Assembly: GCA_024231695.1 (NCBI GenBank)
Contig: JAAEQF010000231.1
Span: 1-33,002, forward strand
DNA: 33,002 bases
Source of the DNA: FCB group bacterium
Lineage (GTDB): Bacteria > Zixibacteria > MSB-5A5 > GN15 > JAAZOE01
Direction: 5' to 3'
The position numbers were made by a program, and so were the translations under genes. This document shows positions 1 through 7,152 of this stretch, one piece after another (position 1 is the stretch's first letter; each line of letters starts with the position of its first letter). Under the pieces are notes generated by a model. It saw nothing but the letters and a program-made list of their open reading frames with translations, ran no database searches and was not told where the DNA came from.

Positions 1-79
1 CTGGTGCTTTCTACCGTTTGGACTTCTGTACAGGCTCATAACCCGAAGGTCAGGGGTTCAAATCCCCTCCCCGCTACCA
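1..79 (+). pseudogene. Initiator-tRNA-like 3' half with aberrant 5' part
   Basis: From about base 33 the sequence reads as the 3' half of a bacterial initiator tRNA: anticodon loop CTCATAA, then CCCGAAGGTC, a T-arm with stem AGGGG/CCCCT around loop TTCAAAT, acceptor strand CCCCGCT, discriminator A and encoded CCA at 77-79. The part before it is not a normal D-arm and anticodon stem. The three G-C pairs typical of initiator tRNAs are reduced to AGG against CCC, and about 24 extra bases separate CTGGTGCT from the anticodon loop. A hairpin terminator follows directly. The first 48 bases recur at 2220. The window starts inside the element, so the acceptor 5' strand cannot be checked. It is most likely a pseudo-tRNA or a recombined tRNA end. 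Confidence 0.55.
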
Positions 80-84
80 GGTTT

Positions 85-121
85 GAATCCCTGAAGTCGC
101 AAGACTTTGGGAATCTTTTTT
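85..121 (+). terminator. Hairpin terminator after the tRNA-like sequence
   Basis: The stem runs from 85-98 to 103-115 around a GCAA tetraloop. It has nine consecutive pairs including two wobbles, then mismatches near the base, and is followed by six T residues (116-121). It is placed as expected for a plus-strand tRNA transcript ending at 79. Confidence 0.65.
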
Positions 122-384
122 ACCTATCCCACCATAAGTGGATGGGCCACACGCCATAACCATTGTCACCATCCGTTCTTTTGGAAGTGGAAATCACAGC
201 GTAGTACGGAGGGTCAGGGGTTCCTGCAGTTTCAGACATTACTCTTCTACTATAGATATCGAACTATTCCAATCTCACCTGCCACACCGATCTTGCAGAG
301 CGTATTGCTTCTGTGATAGACATCACAGAAGCAATACGCCGATGCTTTCAAACGCTGGTAGGTGTGGTCGGGTGCGGCCTGTTG
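122..384. other. Intergenic, no gene seen
   Basis: No convincing coding sequence. The only structure seen is the long perfect palindrome at 300-339, listed separately. Short open frames on the plus strand here have no ribosome binding site and no recognisable protein features. Confidence 0.5.
300..339. repeat. Perfect 18-bp inverted repeat with 4-nt spacer
   Basis: The left arm GCGTATTGCTTCTGTGAT (300-317) and right arm ATCACAGAAGCAATACGC (322-339) are exact reverse complements around AGAC. Neither side has a T-run, so this is not a classic intrinsic terminator, although it lies 46 bp past the stop of the minus-strand gene ending at 385. It could be a protein-binding palindrome, an RNA hairpin at a transcript end, or a remnant of a small mobile element. 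Confidence 0.8.
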
Positions 385-771
385 TTATAGCGCCAAGCTC
401 CCAACAATAGCCAATACTCCGATTGGAAGTAATAGGGTCCACTGCGGCAGGCGCATTAGTTTCCTGCTCCAATTCCCAATAAATGAGAAAACCAGAAACA
501 CAATGGCATACGCCACAAACTGACCACCGATAAACAAAGCAAGTACATTGCTACCCGAGCTAATCGGATTCACTCCCAAATACAGCAACGCGATTGCCGA
601 CGCGAACAGAATAACGGTGATCATGTGCCAGCATGCATGAAGCACTGCCCTTGGCATTGCGGCCAAGTCACACAGTAAAAATGGTTTGATTACACCAGAC
701 TGACCACTAATTAGATGAATAAATGCTGTAATAAGCCCAATCCCTCCGGATACAAGCCACCAGTAATTCAT
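385..771 (-). CDS. Small integral membrane protein, about four helices
   Basis: This 128-aa protein is hydrophobic over nearly its whole length, with about four membrane spans: residues 3-22, 42-65, 76-97 and 109-127. Polar connecting segments include a conserved-looking CWHMIT stretch at the start of span 2 (about residues 47-52) and a basic SRKLMR turn before span 4. GGAGTG lies about 8 bases before the ATG, which supports the start. I do not recognise a named family and assign no function. It stands alone: the next gene on this strand is about 470 bp upstream, and the intergenic palindrome lies downstream. Confidence 0.75.
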   Translation of the reverse strand: MNYWWLVSGGIGLITAFIHLISGQSGVIKPFLLCDLAAMPRAVLHACWHMITVILFASAIALLYLGVNPISSGSNVLALFIGGQFVAYAIVFLVFSFIGNWSRKLMRLPQWTLLLPIGVLAIVGSLAL

Positions 772-1241
772 ATTTACACTCCATCCAGAATTAACTGCTC
801 AATAATAATTCCCCTCTACTTCTTAGTGAGGAGCTACCTGTTTCCCTTCAAAACCTAATTGGAAAAATTAGTAGTCTAAATTAAGAAATATTTTGGGTAA
901 ATTCAAGTCAAACTGGAGTGAGTTCTTCCTATTTAACATACACCTCTTTCTAACGTATTTCTTACAGAATTAGCCAAAGCAACAGATAATAAGAGAAGAC
1001 ACCAGACACTGAGTTTCCCATAAGCCCTTGCCTATCAAATATTATGCGGCAGGAATCACGATTTTGACCTGAGCCGAAATGTTCTCCATGGATCGAATAG
1101 CAGCATCGCTTAAAAGAGTTTTAAGTATTCCTTATTATGCAATGAAGATGGCCAGAATATGCGGAGTCCTGACTATTCTGGAATCCTGTGTGATCAGTGG
1201 CACCTAAAGGAAACAGCAGCCTGCCACAGGCGATAATTTAA
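772..1241. other. Long intergenic stretch, AT-rich, no firm gene
   Basis: No gene is supported. A minus-strand open stretch ending with a stop at 1042-1044 gives about 29 coherent codons (core SDAAIRSMENISAQ) with no start or ribosome binding site, and could be a decayed gene end. An 8-bp inverted repeat CCAGAATA/TATTCTGG lies at 1152-1181. The part nearest 772 should contain the promoter of the membrane protein, but no clear -35/-10 pair was found. Near 1208-1240, on the minus strand, a weak GCCTG/CAGGC hairpin could terminate the dockerin gene that starts at 1952. Confidence 0.4.
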
Positions 1242-1952
1242 TTATTTCCTTAACGGCGGGCCGCAAGAGGATAGCCAGCTCGGACAATCACATGGCGGCG
1301 GTCCTCCTTTAAAGACATAGTTAATAATGAAAACCGCATCACCGACATTGCAGGTACAGTCCCAGTTCGCATCGCCGCTGCATATATCGTAGGGAATTGG
1401 CGCGGGACCACTTTTGAATACATAATTAATCATATATACGGCGTCCCCAACATTTATAGCACCGTCACCATTAGAGTTTCCTGGTGTGCAATCACAAACC
1501 CCACACGTTATTGATGCACAATTAGTTCCATCACTCTGATACACTCCACCCTGTGATTGGCACCATGAAGCCGTGACTTCATCAATACAAGCATCGCCCG
1601 GAAGACAGCAAGCACCTGTGGGCGTGGTACAGGTAACCATTGCACAATTGGAGCCATCCCCCTGATATATACCGCCCTGTGACTCACAATATGCAGACGT
1701 CACATTATCCATACAAGTGAAATTCGGCAAACAACAAGCGCCGGTGGGCGCTTCACAGGTAACCGTTGCGCAATTGGAGCCATCACCCTGATATATACCA
1801 TCCTGTGACCGGCACTCTGAAGCCGTAACATTGTCAATGCAGGAATTGCCCGGAAGACAGCAGGCGCCGGTATCTACGGCTACTACTTCATTAGTGGCCA
1901 AAAAGAAAATCAATCCAATTATGGCGACATGCAAGAGTAAGTTTTTAATCAC
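1242..1952 (-). CDS. Secreted Cys-repeat protein with dockerin-like end
   Basis: This 236-aa precursor has a signal peptide (residues 1-25, cleavage near VVA-VD). Three tandem 42-residue repeats follow, starting at residues 28, 70 and 112. Each opens TGACCLP and continues C-x-(D/E)-x-VT-x-x-x-C-x-SQ-GG-x-YQ-x-DG-x-NC to a final TC. The C-terminus (about 158-218) holds two dockerin-like calcium-loop motifs, GDGAINVGDAVYMINYVFK and a second NVGDAVFIINYVFKGG. Even cysteine spacing suggests disulfides, so an extracytoplasmic location. The repeats are also visible as 126-bp DNA repeats. Two other genes here carry the same dockerin-like module. No cohesin partner is visible. The role is unknown, possibly cell-surface or matrix attachment. 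A good promoter lies about 130 bp upstream. Confidence 0.85.
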   Translation of the reverse strand: MIKNLLLHVAIIGLIFFLATNEVVAVDTGACCLPGNSCIDNVTASECRSQDGIYQGDGSNCATVTCEAPTGACCLPNFTCMDNVTSAYCESQGGIYQGDGSNCAMVTCTTPTGACCLPGDACIDEVTASWCQSQGGVYQSDGTNCASITCGVCDCTPGNSNGDGAINVGDAVYMINYVFKSGPAPIPYDICSGDANWDCTCNVGDAVFIINYVFKGGPPPCDCPSWLSSCGPPLRK

Positions 1953-2087
1953 ATTTTACTCCCATCAATATATAAATCGGCAATTTATTATTCCCGATAA
2001 ACTGAAATGGCTATGTTAGAATCAAGGAAATGATAACCATATAATTGCCCTAAACCAACAATGCAAAGGCGGTCAACACTTTTATAT

Positions 2088-2115
2088 AATATACATGATA
2101 ATGCAATATTGTCAA
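2088..2115 (-). promoter_or_regulatory. Sigma70-type promoter for the 236-aa dockerin gene
   Basis: On the minus strand, -35 TTGACA (2115-2110), a 16-bp spacer and -10 TATATT (2093-2088). This predicts a leader of about 130 nt before the ATG at 1952. The same architecture occurs upstream of the four other secreted-protein genes. Confidence 0.6.
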
Positions 2116-2219
2116 TAGCCTTCAAAGAATACAGAATCTGCAAATGGCGCGCAAGAAGAATAAGGTAACAGCAGACAAAGGGCTCAAGCTAAGTTATTGC
2201 TATTATCACCTGTTACTGT

Positions 2220-2310
2220 CTGGTGCTTTCTACTGTTTGGACTTCTGTACAAGCCCATAACCCGAAGCACACATCGTGTGATTGTCGACGGTTCAAATCC
2301 CCCCCTGCTA
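2220..2310 (+). pseudogene. Second degenerate initiator-tRNA-like copy
   Basis: Bases 2220-2267 match bases 1-48 at 45 of 48 positions, including the ATAACCCGAAG segment. The anticodon loop is damaged (CCCATAA, with C at position 33). In place of a short variable loop there is a CACAC-ATC-GTGTG hairpin, followed by a T-arm-like GGTTCAAATCC and CCCCCTGCTA. It lacks CCA and a matching acceptor 5' strand, so it cannot be a functional tRNA. Its last three bases are the stop codon of the minus-strand fibre gene. It forms a direct repeat with the element at 1-79, 2219 bp apart. Confidence 0.6.
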
Positions 2311-5061
2311 TTTTTCAAGCAACTGTTCGACCAGTCTCTCAAGCTTTGCTAACCGATTGCCAAGCTCTGAATTTCTGTTTTCGAGGTCATTGTTTTTTTC
2401 TATCAGGGCTTTAATGGCGGCCAGTGAAACCCCATCCGGATCGATAGTTGAGATAGTTGTATTGTTGTTACCTAATCCAAACAAGCGATAGAAATCCTGC
2501 GCCATCGGTCCGATATGTTGAATTGACTCATCCTGAGTTATATAGTTCCAACGGGAAACTTTCAATTCAGCCAGTTTTTCCAAAATCTCATCACCATCTA
2601 CCGGCTGGAAATTTTCCTTAAGAGTGCTATCTGAAACAGAAACCCATGATCCTCCGCCAGGATCAAGAGTAACTCCAGTTGTCATTATATCATTGCTATA
2701 AAACCTGAAACCACCTTCGGCTCGGACAACAAACTGATTGGTTCCGCTTGAACTTAGGCTTCCACCAGAGTTATCAGCCCATACAAATGAGCCAAGATGA
2801 ATCGCATGGGCGTTATTACCTGCGGCAAATGTTTTAGCTTCCTCGGCAGAGTTGTTCCCGCCGCCACAAACAATTGCATCAATACCGCTTGCAGTATTAC
2901 TCCTACCTCCGCAAACTGTGGCACCGGTATAGCTGGCAGTATTACTACTACCTCCGCTAACTGTAGAAGCAGAACTACTGGCAGTATTATTTGAACCACC
3001 ACCTACCACGGAATGCATACCTGATACGTCATTTTGCAGGCCGCCACCAATAACGGCATAATCACCACTAGTGGGATAAGGCCCACCAGTTGAGTTATTG
3101 GACCCACCTCCGATGAAGGCACAGTCGCCACCTGAGGCATTTTGGGAACCTCCACCGATTGCGGCATAATTTCCAACGGCCAGATTATCATTACCACCAC
3201 TAACCGTAGAATAGCCGGAATCGGCCGTATTATCCCAACCACCACCCACCGTGGTAAACTCATCCAGTGCCGCATTTGCTATACCGCCACCTACGGTAGA
3301 GCCGTTATCAAGAGCATCATTGTTATAACCCCCGCTGATGGTTGCAGAAGCGGTGATGCCGAGGGTGTTAGCACCTCCTCCGCCGATTGTGCCAAAATTA
3401 CAGGGTGCTTCGTTGTCAGTTCCCCCGCCAACTGTAGAATACTGACCGCTGGCAATGTTGACAAAACCCCCGCCGATAGTGGCGTAATCATTGCTGGCAT
3501 TGTTGTTAGACCCGCCTCCTATTGCTGCATAGTTGCCGTTGGCAGTATCTTTGAAACCTCCACCTACCGCAGCATAGTCACCACTGGCTTCGTTGAGACT
3601 GCCACCACCAATAGCGGCGCCGATGCCGGTGGCGTTGTTGTTTGCGCCACCACCTACGGCAGCACTGTCTACAGCATAGTTGCCATAACCACCACCAATT
3701 GTGGGAAGATTGCCGGAAGCCTGGTTGTTGGAACCTCCACTGATAGTGGCTCTTGCACCATTAGCCAGGTTGGTTCTCCCGCCACCGACTGTGGCCAGGT
3801 TGCCGCTGGCAGTGTTGTTATAGCCGCCGCTGATTGTCGCGCTGTCACTGGCGGAGTTGTTGGCGCCGCCACTGACTGTAGCCAAGTCGCCACTGGCAGT
3901 ATTCATATAGCCGCCGCTAATTGTAAGATACTTGTAATCAAAACCGAACTCCCCGGTAGTGCTATTGATACCAAGATTTATATGGGTGGTGTCATTATTG
4001 CTGCCATATATTGTATTACTGAGTCGCGCTATCCCATACACTCCGTTAGTGAAGAGCACACCGCCGGATTCTGTCCAGTTACCAGCACCACTTGTCGGTG
4101 GTGCTGACCAACTCACCTGACCGGATCCATTAGTAGTCATAATTTGACCGGTAGTTCCATCAGCAGTTGGCAACTCAAAACCCTCCGCCTCATTACCAAT
4201 CCGTATATGTGGCATATCAACCATGAAAGTTGAGTCTTGAGTGAGCTTACTCCCGATACCAAAAAGAACCGAATAATCGCCACTGGCGCTAATTGTATCA
4301 GCATAACCAGCAGTATATGAATAGTCACCACTGGCAACACTCTGATAACCGCCACTTACTGTGGCACTATTACCACTGGCTAGGTTATGAAAACCACCAC
4401 CAACTGTGGAGTATGTACTGCTGGAAGTATTACCTGAACCTCCGCCAACTGTAGCAGCAGAATGACTTGAAGTGTTCTGAGCACCACCCCCAACTGTGGA
4501 TTGGTAAAGACCACTGGCCGTGTTTAACCAGCCACCACTGATAGTGGCATTATCACCACTGGCATTGTTGGACTTACCTAAAACAAATGAATTTGTACCG
4601 GTATTGGTGTTACTTGGTCCCAATGTGGCTTTGCCTGACAAGGTCATATCTCCGACAACATCACCACCTGAAGCACCGTCGATCGTGCCTACTCGTTGGG
4701 CGTAAGGTACGCTGACCATCGCAACTCGCGGAGTCATCTCTGGATCACCTGCCACTTCAATACCTAAATAGCGGGTAGTCCCGTTAAAAACTGTGTCAGC
4801 AATCGGATTAACATAACCAAGTAAAACAGAAAACAGACCATTGCTTGTCGTAATGGATTGAGTTTCAGTCCATTTGGAATTGCCGTCTGTGGCATTATCG
4901 TAAATGGTAAAAACCAGATCATAAAAGTTATCAGCAACAGGATCACCGCTTGGATCGGTTAATCTACCCTGGTAATTGACAGTATTAGGGACCTCAGCGT
5001 ATGCAAGTGTAATGCAAAACACAAACAATATTGCAGGCACACAATTCCTAAACGATTTCAT
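2308..5061 (-). CDS. Secreted YadA-head-like repeat fibre with S74 chaperone
   Basis: This 917-aa protein begins with a signal peptide (MKSFRNC..., cleavage near AYA-EVPN). Residues about 23-125 form a domain shared with the neighbouring 511-aa protein (VPNTVNYQG, FTIYDN, NGLFSVLLG, SVPYA). Then come about 29 repeats of roughly 15 residues of the type ATVSGGxxNxASG, five before and 24 after a non-repeat spacer. They resemble YadA-head left-handed beta-roll repeats. From residue 810, SDSTLKEN opens a Peptidase_S74 intramolecular chaperone, ending in a coiled coil (about 890-917). S74 domains trimerise fibres and autocleave at the serine. No YadA-type membrane anchor is present. An upstream ATG (5178) would add 39 residues before the signal peptide. 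The ATG at 5061, preceded by AAAGGAGG, is preferred. Confidence 0.85.
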   Translation of the reverse strand: MKSFRNCVPAILFVFCITLAYAEVPNTVNYQGRLTDPSGDPVADNFYDLVFTIYDNATDGNSKWTETQSITTSNGLFSVLLGYVNPIADTVFNGTTRYLGIEVAGDPEMTPRVAMVSVPYAQRVGTIDGASGGDVVGDMTLSGKATLGPSNTNTGTNSFVLGKSNNASGDNATISGGWLNTASGLYQSTVGGGAQNTSSHSAATVGGGSGNTSSSTYSTVGGGFHNLASGNSATVSGGYQSVASGDYSYTAGYADTISASGDYSVLFGIGSKLTQDSTFMVDMPHIRIGNEAEGFELPTADGTTGQIMTTNGSGQVSWSAPPTSGAGNWTESGGVLFTNGVYGIARLSNTIYGSNNDTTHINLGINSTTGEFGFDYKYLTISGGYMNTASGDLATVSGGANNSASDSATISGGYNNTASGNLATVGGGRTNLANGARATISGGSNNQASGNLPTIGGGYGNYAVDSAAVGGGANNNATGIGAAIGGGSLNEASGDYAAVGGGFKDTANGNYAAIGGGSNNNASNDYATIGGGFVNIASGQYSTVGGGTDNEAPCNFGTIGGGGANTLGITASATISGGYNNDALDNGSTVGGGIANAALDEFTTVGGGWDNTADSGYSTVSGGNDNLAVGNYAAIGGGSQNASGGDCAFIGGGSNNSTGGPYPTSGDYAVIGGGLQNDVSGMHSVVGGGSNNTASSSASTVSGGSSNTASYTGATVCGGRSNTASGIDAIVCGGGNNSAEEAKTFAAGNNAHAIHLGSFVWADNSGGSLSSSGTNQFVVRAEGGFRFYSNDIMTTGVTLDPGGGSWVSVSDSTLKENFQPVDGDEILEKLAELKVSRWNYITQDESIQHIGPMAQDFYRLFGLGNNNTTISTIDPDGVSLAAIKALIEKNNDLENRNSELGNRLAKLERLVEQLLEK
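2460..4560 (-). repeat. In-gene tandem repeats of about 45 bp (head repeats)
   Basis: The fibre gene contains about 29 imperfect tandem copies, mostly 42-48 bp, each encoding a (A/S)T(V/I)(S/G)GG-type segment. There is one interruption (roughly 3960-4300) encoding a spacer with GNWTESGG. Boundaries are approximate. Such arrays are prone to copy-number change by recombination or slippage. Confidence 0.7.
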
Positions 5062-5290
5062 GGATTCCTCCTTTAACCGCATATATGACTTGTATTGGTG
5101 TATTATCAGAGCTTGCAAATATCCCAACTGCAATATACGGCTAAATTCAATAGCGTCAAGGGGTTTTATAATTTCCATGTCAGAGGCTCAAATCCTAACC
5201 AATCCGTGAAAGAGTGATTTTGGTGCGCGAGAATGTAATAATGAGCAGAATTATTGGCTTCCATAGAGGTTGGAAGGGCCGTACCGCTAC
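5062..5290 (-). repeat. Duplicated upstream region, copy 1
   Basis: The leader, promoter and about 110 bp beyond it align with 6884-7110, roughly 75% identical and mostly without gaps. Shared blocks on the plus strand include ATGGATTCCTCCTT, TCCTAACCA, GTGCGCGA and GGCTTCCATAGAGGTTGG. The far end contains CCGCTACCA, which resembles a tRNA 3' end, directly before a terminator. Confidence 0.7.
5132..5159 (-). promoter_or_regulatory. Promoter of the fibre gene
   Basis: On the minus strand, -35 TTGACG (5159-5154), a 16-bp spacer and -10 TATATT (5137-5132), giving a leader of about 64 nt. The copy upstream of the 511-aa gene has the same two hexamers, spacing and leader length. Confidence 0.6.
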
Positions 5291-5296
5291 CAATTA

Positions 5297-5324
5297 AAAA
5301 GGCTGGAATCTCATCCAGCCTTTT
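5297..5324 (-). terminator. Terminator of the 511-aa gene
   Basis: Perfect 10-bp stem AAAAGGCTGG (5297-5306) / CCAGCCTTTT (5315-5324) with an 8-nt loop. It begins 23 bp past the stop codon at 5348. Read on the minus strand it ends in TTTTT. The symmetric A/T flanks could let it work in both directions. Confidence 0.8.
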
Positions 5325-5347
5325 GCTTTCATTGACTTTCTACTTTA

Positions 5348-6883
5348 CTACGGACAGTTCTGAATTCGCAGGGTCCAATCCTGACATGAGCTGCCGCCGT
5401 TAGCACGGATTTCGATTATATAATCTTTCGAATCGTCTACACCATAATTATCGATAACGCACTCAGAAACATCATCGACTTGGCCGGCGCCATTGTTTGA
5501 TTGGTCGATAATAACGGCGGACGATCCATCCCAAAGGTATAAGTCATAATCCATACCGGCCGGAGAAGATAGCGAGACAACTATACCAATGTCAAACACA
5601 AGGAGGGGATTGGAACAACATTCAGACATGGAAACACTATACCAATGGCTACCTCGCCCGCTAACAGTGGAGTCAGAACTGCATCCATCGCATTGGTCGC
5701 CCGCTAATGTTCCCAAATCCTCGGCCGTGCCCCAGTTTAATGGTGTATAGATCAAGTCCAGCTCGCAACCATTATCATTGATGCCATCGCAATTGGCCCA
5801 ATTATCATAGCAATAACCGACTATACAATCGCAATTCGAACACGCTGAGGATGCATTAGGAAGCATGCAAACGTTACCATTATCACAAGTGTAGGTACAG
5901 CCAGAAAATGGGCTGCAAGCATCATCGGTACAGGGATTATCATCATCGCAGACCAACGGCGTCCAATCGAGTTGATTCGTCGCGGCATCACAAAACATAC
6001 AATCGCTTCCAGGTTTAAACTCTCCGTCAGTATAAAGGATATCATCAATGAGACAATACCCTGGTTCCGGTCCTTCACAGCCATCTGAGAATATTCCATT
6101 ATAGTCGAAAAAACCTGTCTCGCACCCGGTAATGATACAGGTATCGGCTTCACATTCCCAACTTGCGACATGTGGAGATCCTTCACAAAGCTCATCCGTG
6201 GCGTCGTTACAGTTATTATCCAACCCGTCGCAAGTAACCTCGGGATTTCCGGGGAATACGTCCGGCTCGTTGTCGTCACAATCAGCCAGCTGGCCATCGG
6301 TATCGCCAGGTTCAGCCGGATCACACACATCATAACCATCCTCATCGGCATCGGCGCAGAAAACGTCCCCGCATAATCCTCCCCCGTCAAGTTGCACCCA
6401 ATATGAACCGTCACAGTAGCAGGGCTCATTCTGTGATCCATCGTAATACAAACTGCCTCTGGTTGTCTCATTGCAGGGTCCGGGGGAATCAGTCGGCGGG
6501 AGATTTAACGATTGGGTTTGGTATGCATAGGGGACTGACGCTAACCTTGTTCGAGGTAAGATTTCTTCACCACCAACCGAGATGCCAAGCCAACGATCAG
6601 GCTGATTAAACACGCTATCAGGGAGTGAAGTCACAGAACCCAACAGGACACTGAAGAGACCATTGATAATGGTCACTGTTATATACGATTCTGCCCATTT
6701 TGAGTTACCACCGGTCGAATCGTCATAAATGGTAAAAGTCATAGAAACAGTCGTATCCAAAGGATTACCCAAATCATCGTTCAATTGTCCCTGATAGTTA
6801 ATCATTTGCGGCACTTCGGCCCAAATGGGTGTGATGGAAAACAGGATAAAGAATGTAATTGCAATAACAATACGCCGGTTCAT
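5348..6883 (-). CDS. Secreted MopE-motif, Cys-rich protein with PPC-like end
   Basis: This 511-aa protein has a signal peptide (1-22, cleavage near IWA-EVPQ). The shared N-terminal domain (23-122: VPQMINYQG, FTIYDD, NGLFSVLLG, SVPYA) follows. Residues about 178-232 carry a MopE-type motif: DADEDGYD, then DCDDNEPDVFPG, then CDGLDNNC, known from secreted putative metal-binding proteins. A Cys-rich stretch runs to about 375 (VCDDDNPCTDDAC). The last 130 residues (NWGTAEDLG, SHWYSV, YDLYLWDG) resemble a PPC-type beta-sandwich. GGCAAGGAGG precedes the ATG. Promoter, leader, signal peptide and first domain are homologous to those of the fibre gene, but everything after residue 125 differs. Likely extracellular or surface; exact role unknown. 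Confidence 0.85.
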   Translation of the reverse strand: MNRRIVIAITFFILFSITPIWAEVPQMINYQGQLNDDLGNPLDTTVSMTFTIYDDSTGGNSKWAESYITVTIINGLFSVLLGSVTSLPDSVFNQPDRWLGISVGGEEILPRTRLASVPYAYQTQSLNLPPTDSPGPCNETTRGSLYYDGSQNEPCYCDGSYWVQLDGGGLCGDVFCADADEDGYDVCDPAEPGDTDGQLADCDDNEPDVFPGNPEVTCDGLDNNCNDATDELCEGSPHVASWECEADTCIITGCETGFFDYNGIFSDGCEGPEPGYCLIDDILYTDGEFKPGSDCMFCDAATNQLDWTPLVCDDDNPCTDDACSPFSGCTYTCDNGNVCMLPNASSACSNCDCIVGYCYDNWANCDGINDNGCELDLIYTPLNWGTAEDLGTLAGDQCDGCSSDSTVSGRGSHWYSVSMSECCSNPLLVFDIGIVVSLSSPAGMDYDLYLWDGSSAVIIDQSNNGAGQVDDVSECVIDNYGVDDSKDYIIEIRANGGSSCQDWTLRIQNCP

Positions 6884-7110
6884 GGATTCCTCCTTGCCTC
6901 GTAAATATAACTTGATCTGGTGTATTTTCAGATGATGTGATTCTTCCTAATTCAATATACGCCTAAATGTAAAAACGTCAAGAGTAATTCCGGACACTCT
7001 AAAGGTCAACGGTTCATTTCCTAACCAGCCCTTGAATGCATGGTTCTCGTGCGCGAAAACGTGATATTGAGCGGAATCGTGGGCTTCCATAGAGGTTGGG
7101 AGCCCCGTTC
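6884..7110 (-). repeat. Duplicated upstream region, copy 2
   Basis: Counterpart of 5062-5290. The order is ribosome binding site, leader, promoter, then a conserved block. On the plus strand that block includes AAAGGTCAACGGTTCATTTCC, which resembles a tRNA T-arm, and GGCTTCCATAGAGGTTGG. Conservation beyond the promoter may reflect either recent duplication or a shared regulatory site. Confidence 0.7.
6954..6981 (-). promoter_or_regulatory. Promoter of the 511-aa gene
   Basis: On the minus strand, -35 TTGACG (6981-6976), 16 bp, -10 TATATT (6959-6954). The predicted leader is about 64 nt, matching its paralogue. Confidence 0.6.
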
Positions 7111-7152
7111 TCGTATCGCATTTGTAGTTTGCTTTAAATCACTCGGGTAGTA

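Noticed and set aside
1042..1131. Possible decayed gene end on the minus strand (core SDAAIRSMENISAQ)
   Set aside because: Only about 29 codons, no start, no recognisable family; not enough to call a pseudogene.
1142..1207. A 21-codon plus-strand open frame starting MKMARICG
   Set aside because: Very short, no clear ribosome binding site and overlapped by a small inverted repeat.
1..2310. A small integrated mobile element bounded by tRNA-like attachment sites
   Set aside because: No integrase, recombinase or phage gene lies between the repeats, and the tRNA ends are degenerate, so it is kept only as a repeat observation.
3142..4107. Long plus-strand open frame of about 321 codons opposite the fibre gene
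   Set aside because: It is the antisense of the repeat array; its Thr/Ile/Gly-rich translation mirrors the repeats and it has no ribosome binding site or known domain.
2460..4560. Regularly spaced 45-bp repeats resembling a CRISPR or minisatellite array
   Set aside because: The repeats are in frame, encode a coherent head-repeat protein with signal peptide and S74 domain, and lack constant repeats with unique spacers.
5062..5178. Upstream ATG at 5178 as the start of the fibre gene
   Set aside because: It lies upstream of the predicted promoter, places 39 residues before a clean signal peptide and has no binding site; the ATG at 5061 has AAAGGAGG.
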